The notes under the pieces were generated by a model. It worked only from the letters and a program-made list of their open reading frames with translations, was not told the DNA's origin and searched no databases. From Streptomyces stelliscabiei (lineage in GTDB: Bacteria; Actinomycetota; Actinomycetes; Streptomycetales; Streptomycetaceae), in assembly GCF_014873495.1 (NCBI RefSeq), contig NZ_JADBGF010000001.1:6262001-6326000 (forward strand): a stretch of DNA of 64,000 bases. The letters run 5' to 3'. Each line of letters opens with the position of its first letter. Position 1 is the first letter of the stretch. The position numbers and the translations under genes were made by a program. Below are positions 33,851-42,278 of the stretch, piece after piece.

Positions 33851-35674
33851 ATGATGGGGCGTATGGGGACCGAGGGGGAGAACGTCCGTCTCATAGCCGG
33901 CCGCTACCGGCTGGAGGCCAGGATCGGCCGCGGCGGTATGGGGATCGTGTGGCGCGCCACCGACCAGCTCCTCGGTCGGCAGGTGGCGGTCAAGGAGCTG
34001 GCCCTCGACGACTCGCTCCCCGAGGATCGGTCCCGGCAGCGGCGCGAGCGCACCCTGCGGGAGGCGCGGGCGGTCGCCCGGCTCGGGCACCCGCACATCA
34101 TCGTCGTGCACGACGTCGTCGAGCAGGACGAACGCCCGTACATCGTCATGGAGTTGATCAACGGCAGCTCGCTCGCGGAGCGTATCGAGGCCGAGGGGCC
34201 CGTGGACGCGCGCGAGGCCGCGCGGATCGGGATCGCCCTGCTGGGCGCGCTGCGGCGGGCGCACGACGCCGGGGTGCTGCACCGCGACCTCAAACCGGCG
34301 AACGTCCTGATGGAGACCGGCACCGATCGGGTCGTCCTCACCGACTTCGGCATCGCCCAGGTCGCCGGCGCGACCACGCTCACCGAGAGCGGGTCCTTCG
34401 TCGGCTCGCCCGAATACACCGCGCCGGAGCGGATGTCCGGAACCCGGACCGGACCGGAGTCCGACCTGTGGTCGCTGGGCGCGCTGCTGTGTGCCGTGCT
34501 CAGCGGGGAATCGCCGTTCCGGCGGGACTCGTTGGGCGGCATCCTGCACGCGGTGGTCGTCGACGAGATCCGGCCGCCCGCGCAGGCCACGCCGCTCCTC
34601 CCCGTCGTGCGGGGGCTGCTGGAGCGCGACCCGGACCGGCGGCTCGACGCGGCGGAGGCGGAACGGCTGCTGCGGGCCTTCCGGGAGACCGGCCGGACTC
34701 CGAGGACGACCAAGGCCCCGCGGACGTCGGCCGGTTACACCCCGACCCGGCGGGACGTGCCGCGCCCCGGGCGGGACGCGCAGAGGAGGGCCGCGGCCGG
34801 GCACGCCGCCCAGGACGGGCCGGCGGCGGGCGGACCGTCGCCGTCGGGGCCGCCCCCGCCCGGCGCCCCCGAGGCGTCCCCGCGGGAGCAGCCCGCGCAG
34901 CAGCGGCAACCGCAGTCCGCCCGGACCGTGCTGGTCGCGGCCGCGCTGGTGGCGGCGATGGCCGGGGCGGGCGTCTCGGCGGCGGCGCTGCTGATGCGGG
35001 ACGGGGGCGGCGGGGGAGGCGGCGGCACGCCGAGCAGTTCGGCACCGGGGACGCCGGAGGAGTCGCGTACGACGGGTGCGCCGGCCACCTCGGGCGGGCC
35101 CGGCGCGTCCGGCGGCACGTCCGACACGTCCGGCACGTCCGGCACGCCCGGTACGTCGACGGACGACACGCCGGGCACGTCGTCCGACGCCACGCCCACG
35201 GTGACGCGCTCGCGGGCGGCGACCGCGCCGACCGTGCCCTCGGGGTACCGGCTCGCCGAGGACGAGCGGGGCTTCAGCCTCGCCGTGCCGGACGACTTCA
35301 CACGGGACCCGCAGGGGGAGCGGGTCTTCTACATGTCGCCGGGGGAGGTGATCCGTATCGGCGTCAAGCTCGACGACCCGCAGGAGGGCGGACCGGCCGG
35401 CGTGATGCGGCGCGCCCACGAGAAGGGGTCCTCGACGAATCCCGGCTACCGCGACGGCAGGGTCACCGAGACCACGCACGGCGGGCGCCCCGCCGCGCTC
35501 TGGGAGTTCACCTGGGACGGCTTCAGCGCGACGGAGGGGCCCCGGCACACCTACGACCTGTGCTGGGAGCAGGACGGGCGGCTGTACGACGTGTGGGTGT
35601 CGGCGCCGGTCGGGAAGGTGAGCGAGGCGAAGGAGTACTTCGACGTGGCGGTGGACACGTTCGTACGCGGCTGA
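33851..35674 (+). CDS. Transmembrane Ser/Thr protein kinase C (Hanks type)
   Basis: 607-residue kinase. Catalytic domain about 16-285: GRGGMGIVW, Lys48, Asp146 in HRDLKPAN, DFG Asp165, APER, DLWSLG. The juxtamembrane linker is Pro/Ala/Gln-rich, with a YTPTRR motif like that of kinase B (YVPTRQ). A membrane helix at about 358-381 is followed by a Gly/Ser/Thr-rich stalk with repeated SGT steps (GTSDTSGTSGTPGTSTDD) and the shared external domain (EDERGFSLAVPDDFTR onward). The start is uncertain among ATG 33851, 33854 and 33863; none has an ideal RBS. Confidence 0.92.
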   Translation: MMGRMGTEGENVRLIAGRYRLEARIGRGGMGIVWRATDQLLGRQVAVKELALDDSLPEDRSRQRRERTLREARAVARLGHPHIIVVHDVVEQDERPYIVMELINGSSLAERIEAEGPVDAREAARIGIALLGALRRAHDAGVLHRDLKPANVLMETGTDRVVLTDFGIAQVAGATTLTESGSFVGSPEYTAPERMSGTRTGPESDLWSLGALLCAVLSGESPFRRDSLGGILHAVVVDEIRPPAQATPLLPVVRGLLERDPDRRLDAAEAERLLRAFRETGRTPRTTKAPRTSAGYTPTRRDVPRPGRDAQRRAAAGHAAQDGPAAGGPSPSGPPPPGAPEASPREQPAQQRQPQSARTVLVAAALVAAMAGAGVSAAALLMRDGGGGGGGGTPSSSAPGTPEESRTTGAPATSGGPGASGGTSDTSGTSGTPGTSTDDTPGTSSDATPTVTRSRAATAPTVPSGYRLAEDERGFSLAVPDDFTRDPQGERVFYMSPGEVIRIGVKLDDPQEGGPAGVMRRAHEKGSSTNPGYRDGRVTETTHGGRPAALWEFTWDGFSATEGPRHTYDLCWEQDGRLYDVWVSAPVGKVSEAKEYFDVAVDTFVRG

Positions 35675-35876
35675 GCGCGCCGGTATGCGACTGGGCGTCC
35701 CGGTACGCGGCTGAGCGCGCCGCCCCCCAGCGTGGCCGGGCGGTGTCCTCGTACGCGGGCGGCCAGTATGTCCGTTCGCGTCAAACCGGACATATGTGGC
35801 GTTCCGCGTCACGGGTCTGTGACCGGAAAGCGACGGGGGTGGATGCCGACGCGCTCGCCGCGATACAGATGAGCGT

Positions 35877-37595
35877 ATGAGCAGCAACGGGGGCGCCCCT
35901 TACGGATCCGGCTACGGGTCGGACGAGCCGACGAGTTTCGGACTGCAACCGCCGCAGCCGAGCGTGCCGTACCCGGGCAACCCGTATGCGCAGCCGACGG
36001 GAGTGGTGGCACAGCCGGCGCCGTCGGCACCGGTACAGCCGTCGGTGCAGCCACCGGTACAGTCTGCGCCCCCCTCGCAACCCCCGCAGGACCCCGGCAC
36101 CGGGCGCCTGATCGCGGGGCGCTACCGGCTGCTCGCCAAGCTCGGTCATGGCGGCATGGGCACGGTGTGGCGGGCGAAGGACGAGACGGTGGATCGTGAG
36201 GTCGCCGTCAAGGAGCCTCGCGTACCGGACCATCTTCCCGAGCGTGAACGGGCCAACGCCTTCGAGCGCATGCGCCGTGAGGCCCGTGCGGCGGCCCGGC
36301 TCGACCATCCGTCGGTCGTGAACGTGCATGACGTGGCGGTCGTGGACGGCCAGCCGTGGATCGTGATGGAACTCGTCCGGGGACGTTCGCTGGGCGACGC
36401 GCTCCAGGAGGGCACCCTCGGGGTGCGGGACGCGGCGAGAATCGGCCTCGACGTGCTCGGCGCGCTGGAGGCGGCGCACGCGGCGGGCATCCTGCACCGG
36501 GACGTCAAGCCGGACAACGTCCTCCTCGGCCGCCACGACCGGGTCGTCCTCACCGACTTCGGCATCGCCCAGATCGAGGGCGAGACGAACCTGACGGACA
36601 CCGGGGGCATCGTCGGCTCGCCCGAGTACATCGCTCCCGAACGGGTGCTGGGCCAGCGGCCCGGCCCCGCCTCGGACCTCTGGTCGCTCGGCGTCGTCCT
36701 CTACGCCGCCACCGAGGGCGTGTCGCCGTTCCGGCGCAGCAACACGCCGGCGACCCTGCAGTCCGTCCTCAACGCCACGCCGGCGGCGCCCGCCTCGGCC
36801 ACCGGCCCGCTCGCCGAGGCCATCAACGGCCTGCTGCAGAAGGATCCGGCGCGCCGCCCGTCCGCCGCCCGCGTCCGTGAGCTGCTGGAGGCGGCCGCGA
36901 ACCCGCCGGCGCCCGCGCCCACCCGGCCCATTCCGCAGGTCGCCGGGACCCCGGCCGGTGACTTTCGGGGCATCCGGGTCGGCGCCAAGACCCTGACCGG
37001 GCTCGGCGCGGTGGTCGTCGCGGCGGCGGTGACGGCGTACCTGGTGATCGCCGACCCCTTCGCGGGGCCCCTGCCGGACGGCTGGAAGCAGCGGGACCTC
37101 GGTGCGAAGGTCGCCGCGAGCGTGGGCGTGCCCGGGGACTTCGTGAAGGACACGTTCGAGCCGGACGCCACGGACGGCACCTTCGCGCAGTACAGCGACC
37201 CCAGCGGGCTGATCCGGATCAACGTCGACCGGGACATCAAGAAGGACGACAAGGACAACGAGATCCCGGGCAACGCGCTGGACAAGGCGTACGCCGACTG
37301 GGAAGTGGTCAAGGACGGCGAGTACGGCCTGGACATCGCCGACACGCCGACGCCGAAGGGGCGGCCGCAGGAAGCCCGGTTCGAGGACCGGGACGCCGCC
37401 GAGAACACCATCGTGTACACGACCACGGACACCCGGGCCCCGCGCCTGCGTGAGGCGCGGGTTCTGTACTACAAGGCGCGCAACGGCGACGTCTACCGGG
37501 TCTGGATCGACTATCCGGGCAAGGGGCACTTCACCGGGCAGGGCCGCGAGATCGCGCGTACGGTCCTCGCGAACCTGGAGTTCAAGCACACGTAG
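35877..37595 (+). CDS. Transmembrane Ser/Thr protein kinase D with Pro/Gln-rich N-terminus
   Basis: 572-residue kinase, last of the array. Unlike its neighbours it starts with about 75 disordered residues rich in Pro, Gln and Val (e.g. APVQPSVQPPVQSAPPS), possibly a protein-interaction tail. The kinase domain (77-345) is intact: GHGGMGTVW, Lys112, Asp209 in HRDVKPDN, DFG Asp227, APER. A membrane helix at about 375-395 is followed by a compact external domain (400-572) beginning LPDGWKQRDL. This is a more divergent form of the shared sensor, with many Asp/Lys residues. Convergent with the hydrolase gene downstream. Confidence 0.93.
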   Translation: MSSNGGAPYGSGYGSDEPTSFGLQPPQPSVPYPGNPYAQPTGVVAQPAPSAPVQPSVQPPVQSAPPSQPPQDPGTGRLIAGRYRLLAKLGHGGMGTVWRAKDETVDREVAVKEPRVPDHLPERERANAFERMRREARAAARLDHPSVVNVHDVAVVDGQPWIVMELVRGRSLGDALQEGTLGVRDAARIGLDVLGALEAAHAAGILHRDVKPDNVLLGRHDRVVLTDFGIAQIEGETNLTDTGGIVGSPEYIAPERVLGQRPGPASDLWSLGVVLYAATEGVSPFRRSNTPATLQSVLNATPAAPASATGPLAEAINGLLQKDPARRPSAARVRELLEAAANPPAPAPTRPIPQVAGTPAGDFRGIRVGAKTLTGLGAVVVAAAVTAYLVIADPFAGPLPDGWKQRDLGAKVAASVGVPGDFVKDTFEPDATDGTFAQYSDPSGLIRINVDRDIKKDDKDNEIPGNALDKAYADWEVVKDGEYGLDIADTPTPKGRPQEARFEDRDAAENTIVYTTTDTRAPRLREARVLYYKARNGDVYRVWIDYPGKGHFTGQGREIARTVLANLEFKHT

Positions 37596-37599
37596 GCGC

Positions 37600-38544
37600 T
37601 CAGTACGTCCTCTCGGCGATCCACGCCATGACCCGCTCGGCCACCTTCGGATCGTCCAGCAGCGCCGCGCCGTGCGCCGAACCGGGCACCGTCTTCACCG
37701 TCACCCCGTTGGCGGGCATGTTGTGGTCCCTCTCCTCGGCCGCTTCGAGGTCGAGCGAGGGCTCGACGGGTGCGGCGTCACCCTTGGAGTGGACCAGGTA
37801 CATGGGGGCGTCGTCGGCACCGGAGGCCCGGCTCTTGGCCGCCATGTCGTTCCAGGTCTCCCGGCAGTCGGGGGGCGTGGACGCGGTGTCGGGGGCCTTC
37901 GCCGGCGCCCGCGTGTCCGAGCCTGTGTCCGGCTTCCCCTCCGGGGAGCAGCGCGCCAGAATCACGGCGTTGTCGCGGAGCCTGCGCTGCCGGTCCGTCG
38001 CGGTGGCGGCGTTGCCGTCCCGCCAGGCGCGGTACGGGGCGACCACGGGGGACAGCCCCACCACGCCGTCGAGACCGTGCACACCGGACCGGTACGTCGC
38101 CACGCTGGTCGCGATCTGGCCCCCGGAGGAGGAACCCAGGAGCACCATCCGGTTGACGTCGAGGTCGAAGTCGGCGGCGTGGTCGCGGATCCAGCCGAGC
38201 GCGGAGAGGGCGTCGGTCCGCTGGGCCGGCCAGGGGGCGTCGTGGTTCAGGCGGTAGTCGACGGCGAAGACGGCGTACCCGGCGTCCGCGAAGGTGCGCG
38301 ACCAGGTGGCCCAGCCGGTGTCCTCGTGCCAGTACCCGCCGTGCAGGATCACGAGGCCAGGCTGCCTGCCGTCCCGCTCCTCACCGGCGGCGTTCCAGTA
38401 GGCGTCGAGGGTCTGCCGGGTGTGCGAACCGTAGGAGTACGTGGCCTCGTGGCGGCCGGCCGCCACGCTGTCGCGCGTGTCGGAGATGAGGAGCGCCGCG
38501 ACCGCCGCGGCGCTAAGGAACAGACAACCCCAGAGGCGACGCAC
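37600..38544 (-). CDS. Secreted or membrane-anchored alpha/beta hydrolase
   Basis: Esterase/lipase-like hydrolase, 314 residues. An N-terminal hydrophobic segment (LWGCLFLSAAAVAALLI) is a signal peptide or anchor. The oxyanion-hole motif ILHGGYWHE (HGG type), the nucleophile elbow GSSSGG (Ser near residue 135), and a C-terminal Asp/His pair (VHSKGDAAP; GSAHGAALLDD) place it near the carboxylesterase/BD-FAE group. An internal Pro/Ser-rich loop with two Cys (ARCSPEG, PDCRET) is probably disulfide-bonded outside the cell. GTG 38544 is used, with GAAGGG nine bases upstream; longer frames upstream do not resemble a leader. Confidence 0.85.
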   Translation of the reverse strand: MRRLWGCLFLSAAAVAALLISDTRDSVAAGRHEATYSYGSHTRQTLDAYWNAAGEERDGRQPGLVILHGGYWHEDTGWATWSRTFADAGYAVFAVDYRLNHDAPWPAQRTDALSALGWIRDHAADFDLDVNRMVLLGSSSGGQIATSVATYRSGVHGLDGVVGLSPVVAPYRAWRDGNAATATDRQRRLRDNAVILARCSPEGKPDTGSDTRAPAKAPDTASTPPDCRETWNDMAAKSRASGADDAPMYLVHSKGDAAPVEPSLDLEAAEERDHNMPANGVTVKTVPGSAHGAALLDDPKVAERVMAWIAERTY

Positions 38545-38933
38545 GGTCACCAGCCCTTCGCATACGACCCGACGGCAGGCGTCCGTTGTCCCCGGGACCG
38601 GGATCCGATCGAGGTGTCCGCGTCCGGTCGAGGCGTCCGCGTCCGCTCGTGGCGCGAGGTGTCCACTCGGGGAGCGCCCACACGGCCTGCTCGCGTGCGC
38701 ACCCGGACTATAGGCGGCGGGCTCGAACAATTGCCAAGCGGGGTACGGGGGTTACGGCGAAATGCCCGCTGTCGAAAACAATGGTGGGTTTTCGCTGCGA
38801 CGGTGTGGTCCTCCGTGTGCGCGCGGGACGGCCGAGGACGACGCGGCCGGTGTCCAGGAGGCATCGCTTTGTCCGGCCCCTTGCCCCTAACATGCCGTGT
38901 CAAGTGCATGATCGGCGCGAGGGGCGAGCGAGC
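38545..38933. other. Divergent intergenic region with a short direct repeat
   Basis: 389 bp between the hydrolase and lipid-kinase-like gene. It contains an 18-bp imperfect direct repeat TCGAGGYGTCCGCGTCCG (about 38609-38645). An AT-richer stretch near 38755-38800 (GTCGAAAACAATGGTGGG) probably carries the promoters. No ORF of coding character. Confidence 0.45.
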
Positions 38934-40325
38934 GTGGGCATCGAACACCTGGACGTGCGGGCTCACGCGAGACAGCGCTGGGCGGCCAGGGCCGCACTCG
39001 GCTGCGCCGCGCTCGCCGTACTGCTGCCGCTCGGCTACGCGCGCGGGGCGAGCCTGCTGCTCGCCGCGGGCGTCGTGCTGGGTGCCGGACTCACCGTGGC
39101 CGCGCTGTGGTGGGTGCTGATCCACCGCGGGGCCGTCCGGGTCGCGGCGGGCTTGCTGGCCGTGGCCGCGCCGGTCGGCGTCATCTGGTGGTTCGCCGTC
39201 GTCAACCTGCTGTGGGTGGTGATCGTCTCCGCCGGGCTGTGGGCCGTGGCCGTCTGGTCCGGCAAGTTCGCCCTCAGCAGCACCAAGTCCCACCAGGTGC
39301 ATGTGCCCGAGCACCGCACCCCCGCCCCCACCCGGCCCTTCCTCATCATGAACCCCAGGTCGGGGGGCGGGAAGGTCGAGCGTTTCCGGCTGAAGGAGCG
39401 CGCCGAGCGGCTCGGCGCCACGGTCCATCTGCTCGACCCCGCGCACCACGAGGACGTCGCCGTACTGGCCCGGGACGCCGTCAGGAACGGCGCCGACCTC
39501 CTCGGTGTCGCGGGCGGCGACGGCACCCAGGCCCAGGTCGCCGCCATCGCGGCCGCGTACGACGTCCCCCTCCTCGTCATCTCCGCCGGCACCCGCAACC
39601 ACTTCGCCATGGACCTCGGCCTCGACCGCGACAACCCCGCCGCCTGCCTCGACGCGCTCACCGACAAGGGTGTCGAACTCCACGTCGACCTCGGCTACGC
39701 CAGCGGACACCCGTTCGTCAACAACGCCTCCTTCGGCGCGTACGCCGCCGTCGTGCAGAGCCCCGCCTACCGCGACGACAAGGTCCGCACCACCCTGGAA
39801 CTGCTGCCCGAACTGCTCACGCACCAACGGGGTCCGCGGCTCACCGCCCGGATCGGGGACGCCGTCATCGACGCGCCGCAGGCCGTCCTCGTCAGCAACA
39901 ACGTCTATCGCAGCGACGACCTCGTGGGCCTCGGCCGCCGCGAGCGGCTGGACGCCGGCGTGCTGGGCGTCGTCGGAGTGCGCGTCGACAGCGCCGCCGA
40001 GGCCGCCGGGATGGTCCTCGGCCCGAACGCCCCCGGGCTCAGCCTCCTCGTCGCGGACGAGATCGTCGTCGAGGCCGACCGGGCCGAAATCGAGGTCGGT
40101 GTCGACGGCGAGGCCCTCCTGCTGCCCACCCCCGTCCACTGCCGGGTCTCGCCCAAGGCCCTGCGCGTCCGTGTGCCCCGCGACCGGCCCGGCGTCCCCG
40201 AGCCCAAGCCGCCCCTGGACTGGCGCCGGCTGCGCAAGCTCGCGGCCGCGGTCGGCCGCACGGCCCTGCCCAAGCACCGCGAACGGTACGGCTGGGCGCA
40301 GCAGTTGTGGGACCGCTGGCGTTAG
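38934..40325 (+). CDS. Diacylglycerol kinase-family enzyme with N-terminal membrane domain
   Basis: 463-residue protein. Residues about 15-115 contain three or four membrane helices (LGCAALAVLLPLGYARGASL, LLAAGVVLGAGLTVAALWWV, VAAPVGVIWWFAVVNLLWVV). Residues about 138-440 are a DAGK/YegS-like lipid kinase domain: FLIMNPRSGGGKVERF, the ATP motif GVAGGDGTQAQVA, SAGTRNHFAMDLGL and NNASFGAY. It probably phosphorylates diacylglycerol or a related lipid at the inner membrane. The fused membrane part, unlike soluble DgkB, should hold it at its substrate. GTG 38934 follows GAGGGG. The following dehydrogenase is 213 bp away. Confidence 0.87.
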   Translation: MGIEHLDVRAHARQRWAARAALGCAALAVLLPLGYARGASLLLAAGVVLGAGLTVAALWWVLIHRGAVRVAAGLLAVAAPVGVIWWFAVVNLLWVVIVSAGLWAVAVWSGKFALSSTKSHQVHVPEHRTPAPTRPFLIMNPRSGGGKVERFRLKERAERLGATVHLLDPAHHEDVAVLARDAVRNGADLLGVAGGDGTQAQVAAIAAAYDVPLLVISAGTRNHFAMDLGLDRDNPAACLDALTDKGVELHVDLGYASGHPFVNNASFGAYAAVVQSPAYRDDKVRTTLELLPELLTHQRGPRLTARIGDAVIDAPQAVLVSNNVYRSDDLVGLGRRERLDAGVLGVVGVRVDSAAEAAGMVLGPNAPGLSLLVADEIVVEADRAEIEVGVDGEALLLPTPVHCRVSPKALRVRVPRDRPGVPEPKPPLDWRRLRKLAAAVGRTALPKHRERYGWAQQLWDRWR

Positions 40326-40538
40326 GCGTCCGGCGTGGCGGACGGGCACACCGTCACCCGGGGGCGACCCCCGGTTTCGCACAAGGTGATCCACGCCGCA
40401 TCCGCCTCCGTACGGCACCGCCCGCCGCGCTGATCAGCGACTTCGTTGCCAGCGATCACTGGCGTGATGGGTGGGCCCGGTGAAACCCTGTTACCGCCGG
40501 GTACCCAAAGTCGTCCGGTCCGGAATACCCTGCGCGTC

Positions 40539-42194
40539 ATGACGGACTCGCAGGCCCCCGAAAAGACCGGCACGACCATCACGGGAACGACCGGCACGGC
40601 ACGGACGACCGGCACCAACCCCCTCGCGGCAGCCCCGCAGGGCGCCCGTACCGCCGCCGACGTGGTCACCCCCGAACTGGTCGCCCAGCTCACCAAGGGC
40701 GTGGTCGGCTCCGGCCGGACCGCCAACCACACGCCCTTCACCGGTGAGAAGCTGGCCGACCTGCCGGAGTCCACCCCCGAGGACGTGGCGACGGCCTACG
40801 AGCGGGCCCGCGCCGCCCAGGCCGTCTGGGCCCAGCGACCGGTGCGCGAGCGCGCCGCCGTCCTGCTCCGCTTCCACGACCTGGTGCTGGAGCGCCAGGG
40901 CGAGGTGCTCGACCTCATCCAGCTGGAGACCGGCAAGGCCCGTCTGCACGCCCACGAGGAGGTCCAGGCCGTCGCGGTCGCCGCCCGGCACTACGGCCGC
41001 AAGGCCCCGTTCTATCTGAAGCCGAAGCGGCACACCGGCGCCGTACCGACCCTCACCAAGGTCACCGAGCTGCGCCACCCGCGCGGTGTGATCGGCCAGA
41101 TCGCCCCCTGGAACTACCCGCTCGAACTGTCGGTCGGCGACGCGATCCCCGCCTTCGTCGCGGGCAACGCGGTCGTCATGAAGCCCGACACGGAGACCTG
41201 CCTGACCGCCCTGTGGGCCCGCGACCTGCTCATCGAGGCCGGACTGCCCGCCGACGTCTTCCAGGTCGTCCTCGGCGAGGGCCCCGTCATCGGCCCCGAG
41301 GTCGTGCGGCACGCCGACTACGTGTCCTTCACCGGCTCCACCCGCACCGGCCGCGAGGTCGCCCAGGGCGCGGCCGCCCGCCTCGTCGGCGTCTCCCTCG
41401 AACTCGGCGGCAAGAACGCGATGCTGGTCCTGGCCGACGCCGACATAGAGAAGGCCGCGGCGGGAGCCGTCCGCGCCTGTTTCTCCTCCGCCGGCCAACT
41501 CTGCATCTCCATCGAGCGGTTGTACGTCCACGAGTCCGTCGCGGACGCCTTCCTGGAGCGCTTCGCCGCCCGCACCAAGGCCATGAGGCTGGGCAAGTCC
41601 CTCGCCTACGGCGCCGAGATGGGCTCCCTCGTCGGCGCACGCCAGCTGGAGACCGTCACCCGCCACGTCGACGAGGCCGTGGAGAAGGGCGCGAAGGTCG
41701 TCGCGGGCGGCGTCGCCCGCCCCGACATCGGCCCCTACTTCTACGAACCCACGATCCTCGACGGCGTCACCGAACCCATGTCCGTGTGCACGGAGGAGAC
41801 CTTCGGCCCGGTCGTCTCCGTCTACCGCTTCACGGACGAGGACGAGGCCGTCGCGGAGGCCAACTCCACCGCGTACGGCCTCAACGCCTCCGTCTGGACC
41901 AAGGACGGCCGCCGCGGCCGCGAGGTCGCCTCCCGCGTGCGCGCCGGCACGGTCAACGTCAACGAGGGCTACGCCTCCGCCTACGGCAGCGTCCAGTCCC
42001 CGATGGGCGGCATGAAGGACTCCGGCCTCGGCCGCCGCCACGGCTCCGAGGGCATCCTCAAGTACACGGAGGCCCAGACCGTCGCCCAGCAGCGCCTGCT
42101 GCCCATGGCCCCGTCCCTGGGCATGGACGACGAGAAGTACGCCCAGTTCATGAGCCGCAGCCTGAAGGCGATGAAGGCGCTGCGCCTGAGGTGA
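40539..42194 (+). CDS. Succinate-semialdehyde dehydrogenase (NADP+), GabD2-like
   Basis: Aldehyde dehydrogenase of 551 residues, oxidising succinate semialdehyde to succinate (GABA or glutamate breakdown, or an alternative TCA route). Seen: the cofactor and substrate region GVIGQIAPWNYPLELSVGDA, FTGSTRTG, general base Glu288 in LELGGKN, catalytic Cys322 in SAGQLCIS, and EETFGPVVSV. The first 45 residues are Thr/Ala-rich and unlike the family, so a later start is possible, although ATG 40539 is the only clear ATG. It is followed after 84 bp by a GMC oxidoreductase on the same strand; a stub of the dispersed GGGGCGCGGGGAA repeat lies between. Confidence 0.9.
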   Translation: MTDSQAPEKTGTTITGTTGTARTTGTNPLAAAPQGARTAADVVTPELVAQLTKGVVGSGRTANHTPFTGEKLADLPESTPEDVATAYERARAAQAVWAQRPVRERAAVLLRFHDLVLERQGEVLDLIQLETGKARLHAHEEVQAVAVAARHYGRKAPFYLKPKRHTGAVPTLTKVTELRHPRGVIGQIAPWNYPLELSVGDAIPAFVAGNAVVMKPDTETCLTALWARDLLIEAGLPADVFQVVLGEGPVIGPEVVRHADYVSFTGSTRTGREVAQGAAARLVGVSLELGGKNAMLVLADADIEKAAAGAVRACFSSAGQLCISIERLYVHESVADAFLERFAARTKAMRLGKSLAYGAEMGSLVGARQLETVTRHVDEAVEKGAKVVAGGVARPDIGPYFYEPTILDGVTEPMSVCTEETFGPVVSVYRFTDEDEAVAEANSTAYGLNASVWTKDGRRGREVASRVRAGTVNVNEGYASAYGSVQSPMGGMKDSGLGRRHGSEGILKYTEAQTVAQQRLLPMAPSLGMDDEKYAQFMSRSLKAMKALRLR

Positions 42195-42278
42195 GCGCCC
42201 CGTGAGAGGGGCGCGGGGAAGCGCGTGAGCAACCACATACGGCCCGCAGCTGAGGACCGTTCTCGACGAGGAGAACAA

